Of a DNA stretch of 64,000 bases, positions 47,834-58,545 are shown one piece after another. Each line of letters starts with the position of its first letter. Within the stretch, counting starts at the first letter, position 1. Where the stretch lies: contig CM065298.1 of assembly GCA_032871835.1 (NCBI GenBank), positions 79,264,154 through 79,328,153 on the forward strand, read 5' to 3'. Made by a program: the position numbers and the translations under genes. This stretch comes from Dipteronia dyeriana (lineage: Eukaryota; Streptophyta; Magnoliopsida; Sapindales; Sapindaceae). The notes under the pieces were generated by a model, which saw nothing but the letters and a program-made list of their open reading frames with translations, did no database searches and had not been told where the DNA came from.

Positions 47834-48420
47834 TTAACCGAGTCATCTTGAAAAAGAAGTTTACACTTGTGTTTCATACCCGGTTGCTACCCGAACGTTA
47901 CATCAAGGCTTACCATGATCATACGTTTGAGTCCTTACGCAATACCAAGGACGTCTCCCCAGTTTTTATGCGCAAGGGTTTGCCGAATCGTTGAGCTCTT
48001 TTTTAAAAAAAAAATTTGCTTCAACACAGCTATGCATTTCATCAGAATTTTTCCCGATAGCGTCCCGAGCATTTTTCCAGAGTCTGGTGCATGGGGTTTG
48101 CCTTTTTACGAAGGTCATTTTGACCCTGCTCGGCTGGCATGCTCCTACGAGCTTCTCCTCCCATTCGGGATTTGATGGTCTCGAGAATTCTATTTGCATG
48201 TTCTTATTATCATGCTCTTCTTCCATATGTTCTTATTATCATATGCTTTCTTTTGGAAATCCCGAACTGGATGCTTTTCTTTCAGAAATTTCGAGTAGTT
48301 TTATTTATTACTGCAAAAATCAACAAAGATTTAAATTACAGTTTAATATTTATCCTAACTAATATTGTCCTGACTAGAAAAAAGAACATGTAATTTTAAT
48401 GATAGAAAATCTTCAGATGT
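47834..48420. other. Element G region between tandem array and pol end
   Basis: No gene supported. Short frames on both strands show no domain. AT-rich toward 48400. Confidence 0.5.
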
Positions 48421-49536
48421 TGGACATTGCATGGTCGGGGTAAAACCCCTCTATTGGGTCAAGCAATCAAATAAGCTTGATGGCCAGCTATCCCCTCGAT
48501 CTTGTATGGACCTTCCCATTTATCAGCCTGGGATCCTGCGACTTTATTTTTTATGTTCAATGACACCTTTTTGAGCACCAGGTCTCCTAGCTGGAATTTC
48601 CTGATTCGAACACGAGAGTTGTAGTGGCGAGCCACTCTTTGTTGATATGCTGTATTTCTTATTCGGGACTTTTCCCTCTTTTCTTATAGCTGATCCAAGC
48701 TTTGTAATAGCATTTCAAAAATCTGTTCTTCATCGTATAGCCTGACCCGTGGTGACGCATACGATGTTTCTATGGGAATAACAGCTTCTGTTCCAAATGC
48801 TAAAGTGTCTGGAGTCTCTCCTGTTAAAGTCCTCGCTATCGTCCGGTATGCCCATAATACTTCGGGAAGCTTTTCAACCCAGCTTCCTTTTTTGGCATCC
48901 AGTTTTGCTTTGATGGTGTGCTTGATAATTTTGTTTACTGCTTCTACCTGCCCATTTGTTTGAGGGTGGGCTGGTGTGGCATAGTAATTAGCAATCTGGT
49001 AATTCTCGCACAACTGTCTGAACTTCAGGTTATCAAACTGGGTGCCATTGTCAGTGATTACAGTGTTCGGAACTCCAAACCTATAAAGTATGTTCTTCTT
49101 TACAAAATTATAGTGTTAGCTTCTGTGATATGCACAAGCGTTTCAGCTTCTGCCCATTTTGTGAAATAATCGACAGCGACTATGGCGTGCTTTGCTCCAC
49201 CCCTGTCCTAGCTGGCATTGGGCCAATCAGGTCTAGGCCCTACATGGCGAATTGCCATAAGGCGATGAGGTTTCTGAGTTATTCTGGGGGTTGTCGGATA
49301 TCGTTAGCAATCCTTTGACAGGTATTGCAACTTTCCGACCATTAATGTGTGTCTGAGAAAAGTGTAGGCCAGTAATAGTCTTGCTTGAGTACCTTATGCG
49401 CAAGACTTTTACCCCTAGTGTGGTTCCCGTAAACTCCTCTGTGGATCTCTTGAAGTATTCGATGTGCATTTTCTTCCGGTACATATCTCTGGATAGCTCG
49501 GGAAAACCCCCTTATGTATAATTCTCCTCCGATCAT
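48421..49536 (-). pseudogene. Element G integrase, broken
   Basis: Minus strand. The N-terminal zinc-binding region is readable at 49536-49342 (HRILQEIHRGVYGNHTRGKS, QDYYWPTLFSD, then CNTC about 49325). The core (GLDLIGPMP, then VAVDYFTKW with a catalytic Asp) is broken by stops at about 49100-49300. The C-terminal half, 49013-48684, is open with AHPQTNGQVEAVNKIIKHTI and LPEVLWAYRTIARTLTGETP. The tail with KWEGPYKI-like sequence reaches about 48425. Confidence 0.87.
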
Positions 49537-49655
49537 GGTATACCTAGCCGATCGATACCTGATGCGTTTTGCTAATACCGGATCTTACGGGAGCACGCCT
49601 TCTTCTAGGAACCTTCTCAGCTGAACCATCCAACCGTCTTGAGGTGTTCGGATTT

Positions 49656-50458
49656 CTAAAATTTCCAAATGCTGAGGTTTACTGTTCTTGGTTTAAGGAG
49701 GTGTGCAACTGGAATGGTCTTTGGTCTGATTGAGGTTGTTGCTGACGCTAATTTAGACAATGCGTCAGCCTTTTCATTTTCTTCCCTGGGGATCTGAGCG
49801 ATCTTGTATTCTTTAAATTTTTGGAGGAGCTGTTTCGCGATGTAACGGTAGGCTATCATTCCTTCATCCTTGGCCTGGTATTCGTCCATAACCTGATTGA
49901 CAACTACCTGTGAATCGCTGAATATCTCAACTTCATCTGCCCCGAGAGTTATGCAGACTCTGATTCCGGCTAACAATGCCTCGTACTCAGCTTGATTATT
50001 GGTTGCTTTAAAATCAAATCTCATGGCACATTCAACATCATCTCTTCTAGGGTGTGAACTACGATCCCTGCCCCACTGCCATAAGTATTTGAAGAGCCAT
50101 CAACATATAATTTCCATGGGAAACTCTTATCCAAGAGTCTTTTTGCTTCCAGGTTTGGTTCTGTGAACTCGGCTATGAAGTCTGCCACAACTTGTCCTTT
50201 GAGGGAGGTTCTAGGGACATAATGAATATCGAATTCGCTTAGCTCGATTGCCCATTTGGTAAGTCTTCCTGATATTTTTGTTTTTTGTAAAATTTGTCTT
50301 AATGGGCAATTGGTGAGAACCTGGATTGTATGGGCCTGAAAATATGGTCTCAGCTTTTTTGCTGCTGAAACCAATGCTAAGGCCATCTTCTCTGTCTGTG
50401 AGTACCTTGTCTCAGCGAGTACGAGTGCCTTGCTGTTATAATGCACTGGTTTCTGCAC
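49656..50458 (-). pseudogene. Element G RNase H plus second (archaeal-like) RNase H
   Basis: Frame 50458-50021 carries the ordinary Gypsy RNase H C-terminus (ARTRYSQTEK-like AETRYSQTEKMALALVSA, KLRPYFQAHTIQVLT) and the connection to a second domain, FPWKLYVDGSSNTYGSGAGI. After a frameshift at about 50022 the second domain continues to 49656: TNNQAEYEALLAGIRV, IFSDSQVVVNQV, NEKADALSKLAS, with Asp, Glu and Asp at the expected acidic places. Two RNase H domains are a known mark of plant Tat elements. Confidence 0.9.
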
Positions 50459-50536
50459 TTCATCTTCTGTTCTGACTAAGACCGAACTTGCTGCAAGCTC
50501 GGTTATTGACAGATACAGCTGAAGTATTTCCCCTTT

Positions 50537-51905
50537 TTACGGTTTTGAGAGAATAGGATCCTGTCCCAAGTACTCTTTTATTTTTAAGAATGCCTGCTCG
50601 CACTCTTTATTCCACTCGAGTCCTTTCCCTTTTTTGATTATCTTGAAGAAGGGTGCGCACCTGTCTGTAGCTCTTGAGATGAATCTTCCCAAGGAGGCTA
50701 AACACCCTGTTAAGTGATGTACCACTTTCAATGTTTTAGGTGAGGTCATTTCTTGCAACGCCTGGATCTTCTCGAGATTAACTTCGATTCCTCTTTGATG
50801 GACTTAAAAAACCCAAGAATCTCCCCGAATGGACTCTGAATAAACATTTGTTCGGGTTTAATTTCATCAGGTATCTTCTCAGAACATTAAATGTCTCTCG
50901 GAGGTCCGGGGCGTACTCATCTACCGAGACGCTTTTAGTCAACATGTCATCAATGTACACTTCCATGTTCCTTCCTATTTGCTGAGTGAAGATTTTGTTG
51001 ACCAATCTTTGATACGTAGCACCTGTATTTTTTAAACCAAAGGCCATTACTGTATAGCAATATAAACACTGATCCGTTGTGAAAGCTGTTTTTTCTTCAT
51101 TAGCTTTGTTCATCCGGATCTGATTGTATCCTGAGTAAGCGTCCATAAAGCTGAGCAATTCGTGACCTGCTGTGGCATCCACTAGCTGGTCTATCCTTGG
51201 AAGTGGGAAGTTATCCTTTGGACATGCCTTGTTTAGATCCGTGAAATCTAGACACATCCTCTATTGTCCATTTTTCTTTTGGACGTGGACTACGTTGGCG
51301 ACCCACTGAGGGTAGCTGACTTCTCTGATTGATCCAGTCGCCAGTAGCTTTTCCACCTCTTGTTTGATTGCTTGAGTTCTTTCAGAATTGAACGATCTTC
51401 TCTTTTGTATTACCGGTTTTGCATTCGGGCTAACTGCTAGGTGGTGGGACATTACTCGGGCTTCTATTCCGATCATATCTTCGTGACTCCAAGCGAATAC
51501 ATCTTTGTACTCTTTAAATAGATTGGTTAAGTCTTGCTTGACTTTTCCATCCAAGTTGGCCCCGATCTTGATTTTCTTATCCGGTTCGTCTTCTTCAAGT
51601 ACTACTTCAACCAATTCTGTTTTGTATTCATTCGAGCCCTCCCTTGGATCCAGTTCGAATGACAAGGATTCTTTACACTGATTTGGCTGCATTATGGTGC
51701 ACATTTGTTCAGTATCATGTTTGTCTCTGTATACTGATAGGTTTGCTCTTCGGGACATCTCTTGGGATCCCTTAACTATCCCAACCCCTTGTTCTGTCGG
51801 GAACTTGATCATTAATGCATAAGTGGCCGGCACGACCCTTGTTTTATTCAGGAATGGCTGGCCTAATATTGCATTATACGGCCAATTATCCAAGTCAACT
51901 ACCAA
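50537..51905 (-). pseudogene. Element G protease end and reverse transcriptase, broken
   Basis: Frame 51905-51261 holds the protease end (YNAILGQPFLNKT), the linker (VFAWSHEDMIGIEARVMSHH) and the RT start (EVEKLLATGSIREVSYPQW). A TAG at 51261 replaces a Trp codon in NGxWRMC. Frame 51257-50778 continues with MCLDFTDLNKACPKDNFPLP, LLSFMDAYSGYNQIRM, MAFGLKNTGATYQR and the active site MEVYIDDML. A frameshift near 50790 leads to the thumb/connection frame 50758-50537 (LGRFISRATDRCAPFFK). Confidence 0.9.
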
Positions 51906-52826
51906 GAAGTCGAGCAGGACAGTCCTCTGGCATGGTACCGTTCCGATATTTATGGGTAATTTTACCGTCCCGAGTGCCCTGACCTCTATCCCTCCAAACC
52001 CTCTTATTGGAGTATGGAAAGACTGTAAATCTTTTCAGTCTAGTCTTAGCTGGTCGTACATGGCCACGCTTAGAATGTCCGCTGAACTCCGATTATCTAT
52101 TAAAATTCTCCAGACTTCCTTATCACCAATCCGGGCACTTATAACCAAAGCGTCATTAGGTTAAACATCGACGCCATGGGAATCTGCCTCTGTAAGGACT
52201 ATTGGGTCCCATCCTTCCTTTACCATTTTCGGGTCTTGCTCAACCGAGTTTACGTCGAAGTTATTCCTTGCTTCTATTGCTTCTCTGATTTCCTGAGTTC
52301 ATTCTCGGTTGCTTCTCCCAGTAGAGGGTCCTTCGAAAACTGTATGTATTACTTGATTGGCTTCGGGGCTGGTTCTTTGATTTTGACCAGGGTTGTGATC
52401 AACCTTGACTTCTCTCTTAGTTTCTGATCTCTCATCTTTTTTCAAGATTACATCTCGTAGGTGCCCTTCCAGAATAAGAGTCTCTATGTAATCTCTGAGC
52501 TGAAAACACTTTGAAGTCTCATGCCCTGTTTCCTTGTAAAACCTGCAATACTTGCTTGTATCTGTCCGAACGAACTGTGATTATCGCCGCGGCTCTTGCA
52601 CCATATTCTTCTCTTCCAAGATGGCTAAAATTTCTTCTTGTTTCTTTCGAAGAGGGGTGTAATTGGTATATCTGCCTCGGTATTTCTCTGTAGACCGCTC
52701 GGCGTTGAACTTATTACCCCCATCCTTGCTTTTCTCCTTCTCGTTCCCTTTTAGCTTTCCTTTTTTATTCTGCCTCTAGGATTCAGCATCCTTCTGTTCA
52801 GGCTTTCCCCCGTGCATATAGCTTCC
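51906..52826 (-). pseudogene. Element G gag end, zinc knuckle and protease start
   Basis: Reading the minus strand, a knuckle-like CRFYKETGHETSKC lies near 52560-52520. The protease active site reads ILIDNRSSADIL near 52107-52072, where Gypsy elements have DTG: Thr is Asn and Gly is Arg. Stops interrupt at about 52160 and 52037. No long open frame remains. Confidence 0.75.
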
Positions 52827-54081
52827 TCATGTAGCTAATTGTTCTTCTTCGGCCAGTGCGTATCCTCCAGCCATATCCATCATGTCAGCATACCTAGTCA
52901 GCCGTGCTCTTCTCAAATCAAAGGATAGCCGTCCATTCTGTAAGTTATTGATGAATGCAGCGATTATGGCTTCATCGTTTGCACTGCCAATCTCCGATAC
53001 CCCTTGGCCGAATCTCCCTAGATATTTCTTCAGTGACTCATCTTTCCCTTGTTTTATTTGGCCAAAGTGAGCCACTGACTTTTTCCTGTGAACGTTACTC
53101 AGGATTTGCCTTGAGAAGCTCCTGCTTAGTTCACTGAAACTCTTACTGCTTGCTGAAGGTAACCTTCCGAACCACCTCGACCCCATGTCTCCCAGAGTTT
53201 GCTGGAAATTGAGACATGATAAGGGATCGTTGTGGGCATACTAGGGCCATGGCGCTTTTGTAGCGTCTCACGTGCTCTTTCGGGTCCGTGTCTTTCTTAA
53301 ACTGCTCCACGTGCGGCATCCTGAACCTTTCTGGGAAAGGGGTCTGTAAGATTTCGTTGGTAAATGGGATGTCTGAGTCGTCGTCAGATAAATCGTTATA
53401 GCCATAACGTCTGACCAAGGCATCCATCTGACGCCTATTGTTCTCGACTTCTTGAGTTAGGCTCTGGATCATGACATCTCTGTCCCCCACCAGGCTTCCT
53501 CGACGGTTGAACCGTTGGGTAACTGTCATTCTTTCTGGCTTTTAACTTTGATGCCAAGATTCTCGGATGACTCCATAATGACGTTTTCGATGAGGTCGAT
53601 CGCTATCTTCTGATAACGACCGATCCCTGTGCCGATCATATTTACGGTGTCTACTGCGTACTGTTTGATTGTGGTCCAGCCTCTGGTGATGTTCCTCTTC
53701 AATTGTTTCTTGTTTGGCCGGGTTGATTGAGGAAGAGTTCCTTCTGGTTTCTGGTATAGTTTTTCATGGCCCAACCACCACCGAACAGAGCCTTGCGGGT
53801 GGAGAATTGGGAGTATGTGCTCCTGCAGCCAGTAAATCAATCCCTTCTCTCGCTGCGTCTGTCACCAATTGCTGCAAGGCCTCTTGGAAACGCAGCGTAA
53901 GATCTCTATTGGTTGGAGGAACTTGCTGGATCCCTGCCAGGTGTACAGGCTGGTTTTCTACATTTGCTGGAGGATCTTGTGACGTGTTGCCAACATGGAA
54001 ATCGCCTGGTGATTTTTGGCCATTCCCTGAACTGCTTCTACTCCTGCCATTGCTTTTATCAAGTTCGAAAGTTAGCGCCAA
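52827..54081 (-). pseudogene. Element G gag, broken
   Basis: Starts just inside the primer site: MALTFELDKSNGRSRSSSG (54081 down to 53764), then an Arg/Ser/His-rich middle in shifted frames. The capsid part is at 53529-53143 (IPFTNEILQTPFPERFRMPH, DTDPKEHVRRYKSAMAL) and 53186-52827 (RWFGRLPSASSKSFSELSRS, LKKYLGRFGQGVSEIGSAND). The last two frames differ by a shift near 53150-53190. Gag would form the particle. Confidence 0.87.
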
Positions 54082-54082
54082 T
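54065..54082 (-). promoter_or_regulatory. Primer-site region of element G
   Basis: Minus strand ATTGGCGCTAACTTTCGAA follows the 5' LTR end directly; the TTGGCGC core fits Tat-type elements. Confidence 0.8.
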
Positions 54083-54968
54083 TGTTGACATCGATTTCTG
54101 GATTATATCAGAAAGGCAACAAGGATTGGATTTCGGCTATTGATTCAAAGAGAAAGAGATTCAAAGAGAGAAACGAAGATAAGTTTTACGTGGTAAAACT
54201 CCGATCATCGGAGAAACGTCCACGGGTGGTTGAAGAATCAACCAAACCAAAATCCACTATGAAAATATGATGTTTACAAGCTCTCGATCTCTCTTTTTTC
54301 CCTCTGTATTTGCTATGATTGCTGTATGCTATATTGCCTATATCCTTTTTTGAACCAGATTATGGGTCTATTTATATGCTTATAGAACCCTAATCTGCTT
54401 TGTACAAGTAATACAAGTAATACAAGATCTTTGTATTTAATTGTGATTCGGTTACTTGTTTAAGGTTGATTTGTCTTCTTTCCTGTTTTGGAGTCTCTTA
54501 TGGAAATCGAGTGGGATTCTAGTAGTGCTGTTTAATTTGGACTTGTTTCCTTATAAGGATGTAGTCTTTGTAAAGTAATCAAGTTATTTCCTGATTGGGG
54601 ACTCTTCTAACTTAATGTCCCATTTTATTTGGTATTCCTTCCTGATGGATATCTTCGCGTGTTTAATGACATAATCAGTGTGAAATAAGCACCAAGTTCT
54701 TACTCGAGTTGTATTTTATTCCCGAGTAAGATTAATACCTGATGGTTCCGAGTAGAGCCGTTTGAGACCGAGTGGAAGCGTTGTTTAACCAGTCCCGAGT
54801 GTTGTTAACTGATCCCGAGTAGGTTTCATTCAATATATGCTTACTCGGGCTTTCTTTTCTTTAATGATGTCTCGTAGGATATTTTCTGAGTGCCCATTTG
54901 AGCATCCACCTGGCTATTTTCTCCTTCCTATCAATGATGTGTACACTTGGTAAAATTCATATACGACA
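54083..54968 (-). mobile_element. Element G 5' LTR with promoter
   Basis: 886 bp. Minus-strand TATA box (TATAAATA) at 54369-54376, matching that in the 3' LTR. Downstream is a palindrome, CTCCGATCATCGGAG, within 54199-54215, in the block ACGTGG...CCACGGG...ATCCACTA that is shared with LTR I. Confidence 0.92.
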
Positions 54969-55169
54969 AATCTCAACTTCGAATCACTGAAATCAGAGTT
55001 CAAATGAAGAAGTTATGGTGTTTGGAAGGTGAGAAAATTTAGAGAGAATTTCTGCACACTTGATTTAAATTTCTTCTTAGAATGAAATGTGAGAGGGAAA
55101 GAGTTTATAGAGGAGTGGGAGACTTGGACATGTGAAATGACCAAGAGGGGAAAAATGAAGCCAAGCAAG

Positions 55170-55246
55170 CTTGCTGCCCGAGATGGCTCGTGGGCATCTC
55201 GAGGCAGCAAGCCTTCTGCCCCGAGATGGCCACGCGCCATCTCGGG
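55170..55246. repeat. Two adjacent hairpins in LTR I
   Basis: First stem: 55170-55185 with 55195-55211, 16 pairs plus one bulged A, 9-base loop. Second stem: 55220-55230 with 55236-55246, 11 perfect pairs, 5-base loop. Both stems share CCGAGATGG or a close form. On the minus strand a TATAAA (55104-55109) lies downstream of them, so they sit upstream of the likely promoter. Confidence 0.9.
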
Positions 55247-55707
55247 AAAGAAGACAATGCTTGCTTCTTTCTCCTTCGACCCTCCTTTACGTTCTTCGAC
55301 CGTTCTCCAGCCTCCAAACTCGGAATTCAAATTTGTTTACGGATTACGAACCGTAACTCTCACACGAACATGGAAATATAAGATACTCAACCCAGAAAAT
55401 TATAATATGACTCGATATATGAAGACGAAGACAATGTATGAAACATGAGTTGAAAATGTAGTATCTTTTGACTTAGAACTTGAAATCAATAGTATGAGTA
55501 ACCGAAATGACCGGAACTCAATCAATAATGATTTAAGACTAAATCCAAGTTCAATATCCATGTTATACAAACATATACACACATAAACACAATTCACACT
55601 AGAATGCAAACTACATAGAGATAGTTTCCAATCATGCATATTCAAAAACTTGTTATTTCCAAACCAATGCATGAGCATTCATCTCCAAGTGTGTGAATGT
55701 GTTATAC

Positions 55708-55823
55708 ATGGTGCACAATGATGCAGGGACACATATGAATGAATTGTGTGTGTGTGCCTATAAAGGTGCACAACTATGCAGGGACACAAATGTATGATAT
55801 GTGTGTGTGTGCCTAAACCTTGT
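55708..55823 (+). repeat. Tandem duplication in LTR I
   Basis: Two copies of GGTGCACAAYKATGCAGGGA through TGTGTGTGTGTGCCTA, starting at about 55710 and 55768. Confidence 0.85.
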
Positions 55824-56023
55824 AAGAGAAAGATAAGGTCCTAGTATACCTTTGTAGAACCAAATTGCATCCTTTCTCTTTGAAGACTTAGAACTTTATT
55901 TGACTTGTTGTTTATTCTTCCTTGAAGCTTGAATCATCATGAACCTAAACAACTAAGTCATTACAAGTAAACAACATTTTGATATGGAATTCATGCCAAT
56001 ACAAACTAAAACCTAACACTACT

Positions 56024-56193
56024 CTTCTCAATCACACATCCTTGCATCCCACTACTAGTTAGAAATGCGACACTTGAATTATTTTCTTTGTGTTAGGATT
56101 GTTTTTGATAGATTCATGTTTGTTGTGTCTTATGTCTTTTTGTTTGTCTTTTCGTTTGCTCAAGGATGATCAAAGGTTTGGTTTGGGGGTATT
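56024..56193 (+). other. Element E 3' untranslated end and polypurine-like tract
   Basis: Resumes E after LTR I. The phrase GCTCAAGGATGATCAAAGG followed by TTTGGTTTGGGGGTATT leads directly into the 3' LTR, a pattern typical of Athila-type elements. Confidence 0.75.
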
Positions 56194-56421
56194 TGATCGT
56201 ACTAAAATTGCCGTACATTTTGGCCCTTAATTCCATATCTTTTAGCTTGTTTTCGAGCATATTTTAGTGTCTAATGGCTCGTTTGAAAATGATTGCAGGC
56301 ATTCAATGGATTTCTGGTGCTAGAGGTGAAAACCGAGATTTTCAGGCGTAAACGAGCATAATTTGTTAAGGAAATAAGCCCAGTGCGTGGGATCTTACTC
56401 GCACACAACCAGCACACCGTT
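56194..56421 (+). mobile_element. Element E 3' LTR, left part
   Basis: Starts TGATCGTACTAAAATTG and matches 6177 onward. Interrupted by element H; the last five bases, CCGTT (56417-56421), are the left target duplication of H. Confidence 0.88.
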
Positions 56422-57384
56422 TGATGGAAATCATTAACTTAGCAACCATACACCCCAATAGCTAAAGAGCTATGATACATATGGAATGCAATTTAACACC
56501 CTCCAACTAATTGAAACAAACCCGATCGTTCAAGATTGAAGTAAGAGAAACTATTCTAATCACTTTATCAATGGAATGATGATAAAAGCTAATTAGAACA
56601 GCACTTTGATTTCCCCAAAATGCCACAAACTATGAAGTTTGATAAGTTTAAAGGCAAAACAATGATTTTGAGGTTGTTGAACGCCACAAGCTGAATAAGC
56701 TTGATAAGTTCCAAAGTTCATGCAAGAACTTAAAAACAAAACACTCACAAAGTGCTTAAATAAGTTTATATTACTCAAATCTCAGCCCTTACATAGAAAA
56801 AGTAGCCTTGTTTATATAGAACAAAGGCCAAGGACAATACAACACAAATATAACTGGCCATTAAATGTGTAACCTCCCATTAAATGACATCTAGACCATG
56901 AATAATGGCCATAAAGTATTCAGCCTTTGTAACTCCTTATTCCTAATCAAAGAACACATGAACTCACACTTAACAAAATAAAACCCAACATAAAAATCCA
57001 AACTAATCATAAAATGAGCCCACAAAACCCAAAATAATTAAACCCAAACTAATTATAAAATAGGTCCACAAAACCCAACATGGCCTAATGGCCTTTTATT
57101 CTTCAAGATAGGCTAGAATACTTCATTCTAACAAGGTTGGACTCTTGTCTTCGTGATTTGGACTTGTTTGAAACATGTTAACCAGTTTATACTCTTCTTG
57201 CATCCTTAGAACCTTGACCAAATCTTTACTAGCTTGCTCCTTCCAAATGCTTTCCATTAAACAAGTTAAGGCTTCTTTCATCCTTTTAGCTTTAGCTCTT
57301 GTCATCGGTCCTCCATGAATGGTTAAAGGATCTGGATCTTTTCCAACCTTAGACGAATGGTGATCAACTGGCTGGTCCTCATCA
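56422..57384 (-). mobile_element. Element H 3' LTR
   Basis: 963 bp. Plus strand TGATGGAAATCATT to CTCATCA. Minus-strand TATA-like sequence at 56811-56818. The C-terminus of the polyprotein reads into it, down to 57123. Confidence 0.92.
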
Positions 57385-58042
57385 TTCCCTCTTTCCTCGA
57401 AAGGATTCATCCTCGAATCAGCACCTTCATTACCTACATCAAACAAAGACAAATCAGAAACATTGAAAGTTGCACTAACATTGCCATACTCACTTGGTAG
57501 TTCCAGCTTGTATGCATTGTCATTGATTCTTTGAAGGACTCAAAATGGTCCATCCCCTATTGGCATGAGTTTAGACTTCCGTTGGCTAGGAAATCTTTCC
57601 TTTCTCAGGGGTACCCAAACCCAATCACCAGGTTCAAATACTACTTGCTTTCGGCCTTTGTTGTGTTGTTTCTCATATTGTAGAGTTTTCTTTTCAATTT
57701 GTGTGCGCACCTTTTCATGCAAGGCTTTGACAAAATCAGCTTTTTGCTTACCATCCAAATTAGCTCTTTCCAAAGGTAAATGTAGTAAATCCATAGGAGA
57801 TAATGGATTAAACCCGTACACAACTTCAAATTGTGAATGGTTTGTTGTAGCATGTACACTTTGATTATAAGCAAACTCCACATGTGGCAAACATTCCTCC
57901 CAATTCTTTAAATTCCTTGGAATTATGGCCCTCAAAAGCATTGATAAAGTTCTGTTTACCACCTCCATTTGTCCATCTGTTTGTGGATGACAAGTGGTTG
58001 AATACAACAGCTTTGTACCCAACTTTCTCCAATACCTATTCC
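57123..58042 (-). pseudogene. Element H integrase end and Pol C-terminus, extends into LTR
   Basis: The frame 58127-57540 holds integrase: [40 protein letters not shown], and a tail [14 protein letters not shown]. It then stops at 57540. The next frame, 57452-57123, has NPFEERGNDEDQPVDHH and MTRAKAKRMKEALTCLMES and crosses the LTR border at 57384, so the Pol C-terminus is partly encoded in the LTR. The right LTR has the same segment (61591-61852). The N-terminal integrase part is deleted; see the RT entry. Confidence 0.87.
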
Positions 58043-58545
58043 ACGTGATTTTGTTGATGGCTAGACAGTCAATACACATTCTCCAAGAACCATCCTTTTT
58101 TAGGCACCAACAAAACAGGAACCGCACATGGGCTCATGCTTTCATGTACATATCCCTTTTCCATAAGCTCACTTACTTGCTTTTGGATTTCCTTGGTCTC
58201 TTCGGGGTTGCATCTATATACTGGCCTATTTGGTATGCTTGCACCCAGAATGAAATCAATATGATGTCCAATTCCTCTAATTGGTGGCAAACCATTAGGA
58301 ACATCTTCAGGAAAGAGATCCTCATTTTTCTGTAAGAGATCAACAATAACACTAGGCAAACTCTTGTTAATTTCGTTAGAAACAATTAAAACATCCTTGT
58401 ATATAAGTACAAGTAAGGGCTGCCTCATGGTTAATGCTTTATTCACATCACACATTTTTGTAAAAACACTCATTTTTCTTTCACTTAAGCCTTCCTTGTT
58501 TTTTCTCTCCTTGTGTTTCCTATTGCTCTCATTTTTACCACTCAA
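58043..58545 (-). pseudogene. Element H reverse transcriptase N-terminus, fused to integrase
   Basis: The frame 58545-58069 reads LLQKNEDLFPEDVPNGLPPI, HHIDFILGA, NPEETKEIQKQVSELMEKGY and VPVLLVPKK, then shifts. The other frame continues [19 protein letters not shown], and within three codons the sequence becomes integrase ([12 protein letters not shown]) near 58030. RT fingers, the catalytic YxDD, RNase H and most of INT are gone. This is a clean internal deletion. Confidence 0.9.

Larger units (their letters stand above)
42986..54968 (-). mobile_element. Tat-type Gypsy element G (reverse, 12 kb)
   Basis: LTRs 42986-43881 (896 bp) and 54083-54968 (886 bp); near-matching duplication ACTCT (42981-42985) and AATCT (54969-54973). 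The 5' end is on the right. Minus-strand order is primer site, gag, PR, RT, RNase H, second RNase H, INT, then a tandem array and an antisense ORF (plus strand) before the 3' LTR. This layout is characteristic of the Tat lineage. All pol and gag frames are broken. Inserted in LTR I. Confidence 0.9.
41400..56018 (-). mobile_element. SIRE-like Copia solo LTR I, interrupted by G
   Basis: Parts 41400-42985 and 54974-56018 (about 2.6 kb together) make one reverse LTR. On the minus strand it starts TGTTAGGTTTTAG, and close to its end it has CTATTCACCCCCC and TCTAGG, phrases typical of LTR ends in SIRE-like Copia elements. It ends GTATTTTCA. The flanking duplication is imperfect: CTAAT (41395-41399) and CTACT (56019-56023). 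No primer site or coding domain, so it is solo. The family call is inference. Confidence 0.62.

Noticed and set aside
55013..55448. Several overlapping ORFs on both strands (70-119 codons)
   Set aside because: They arise from the GC-rich hairpin region of LTR I; mutually overlapping, without domains.
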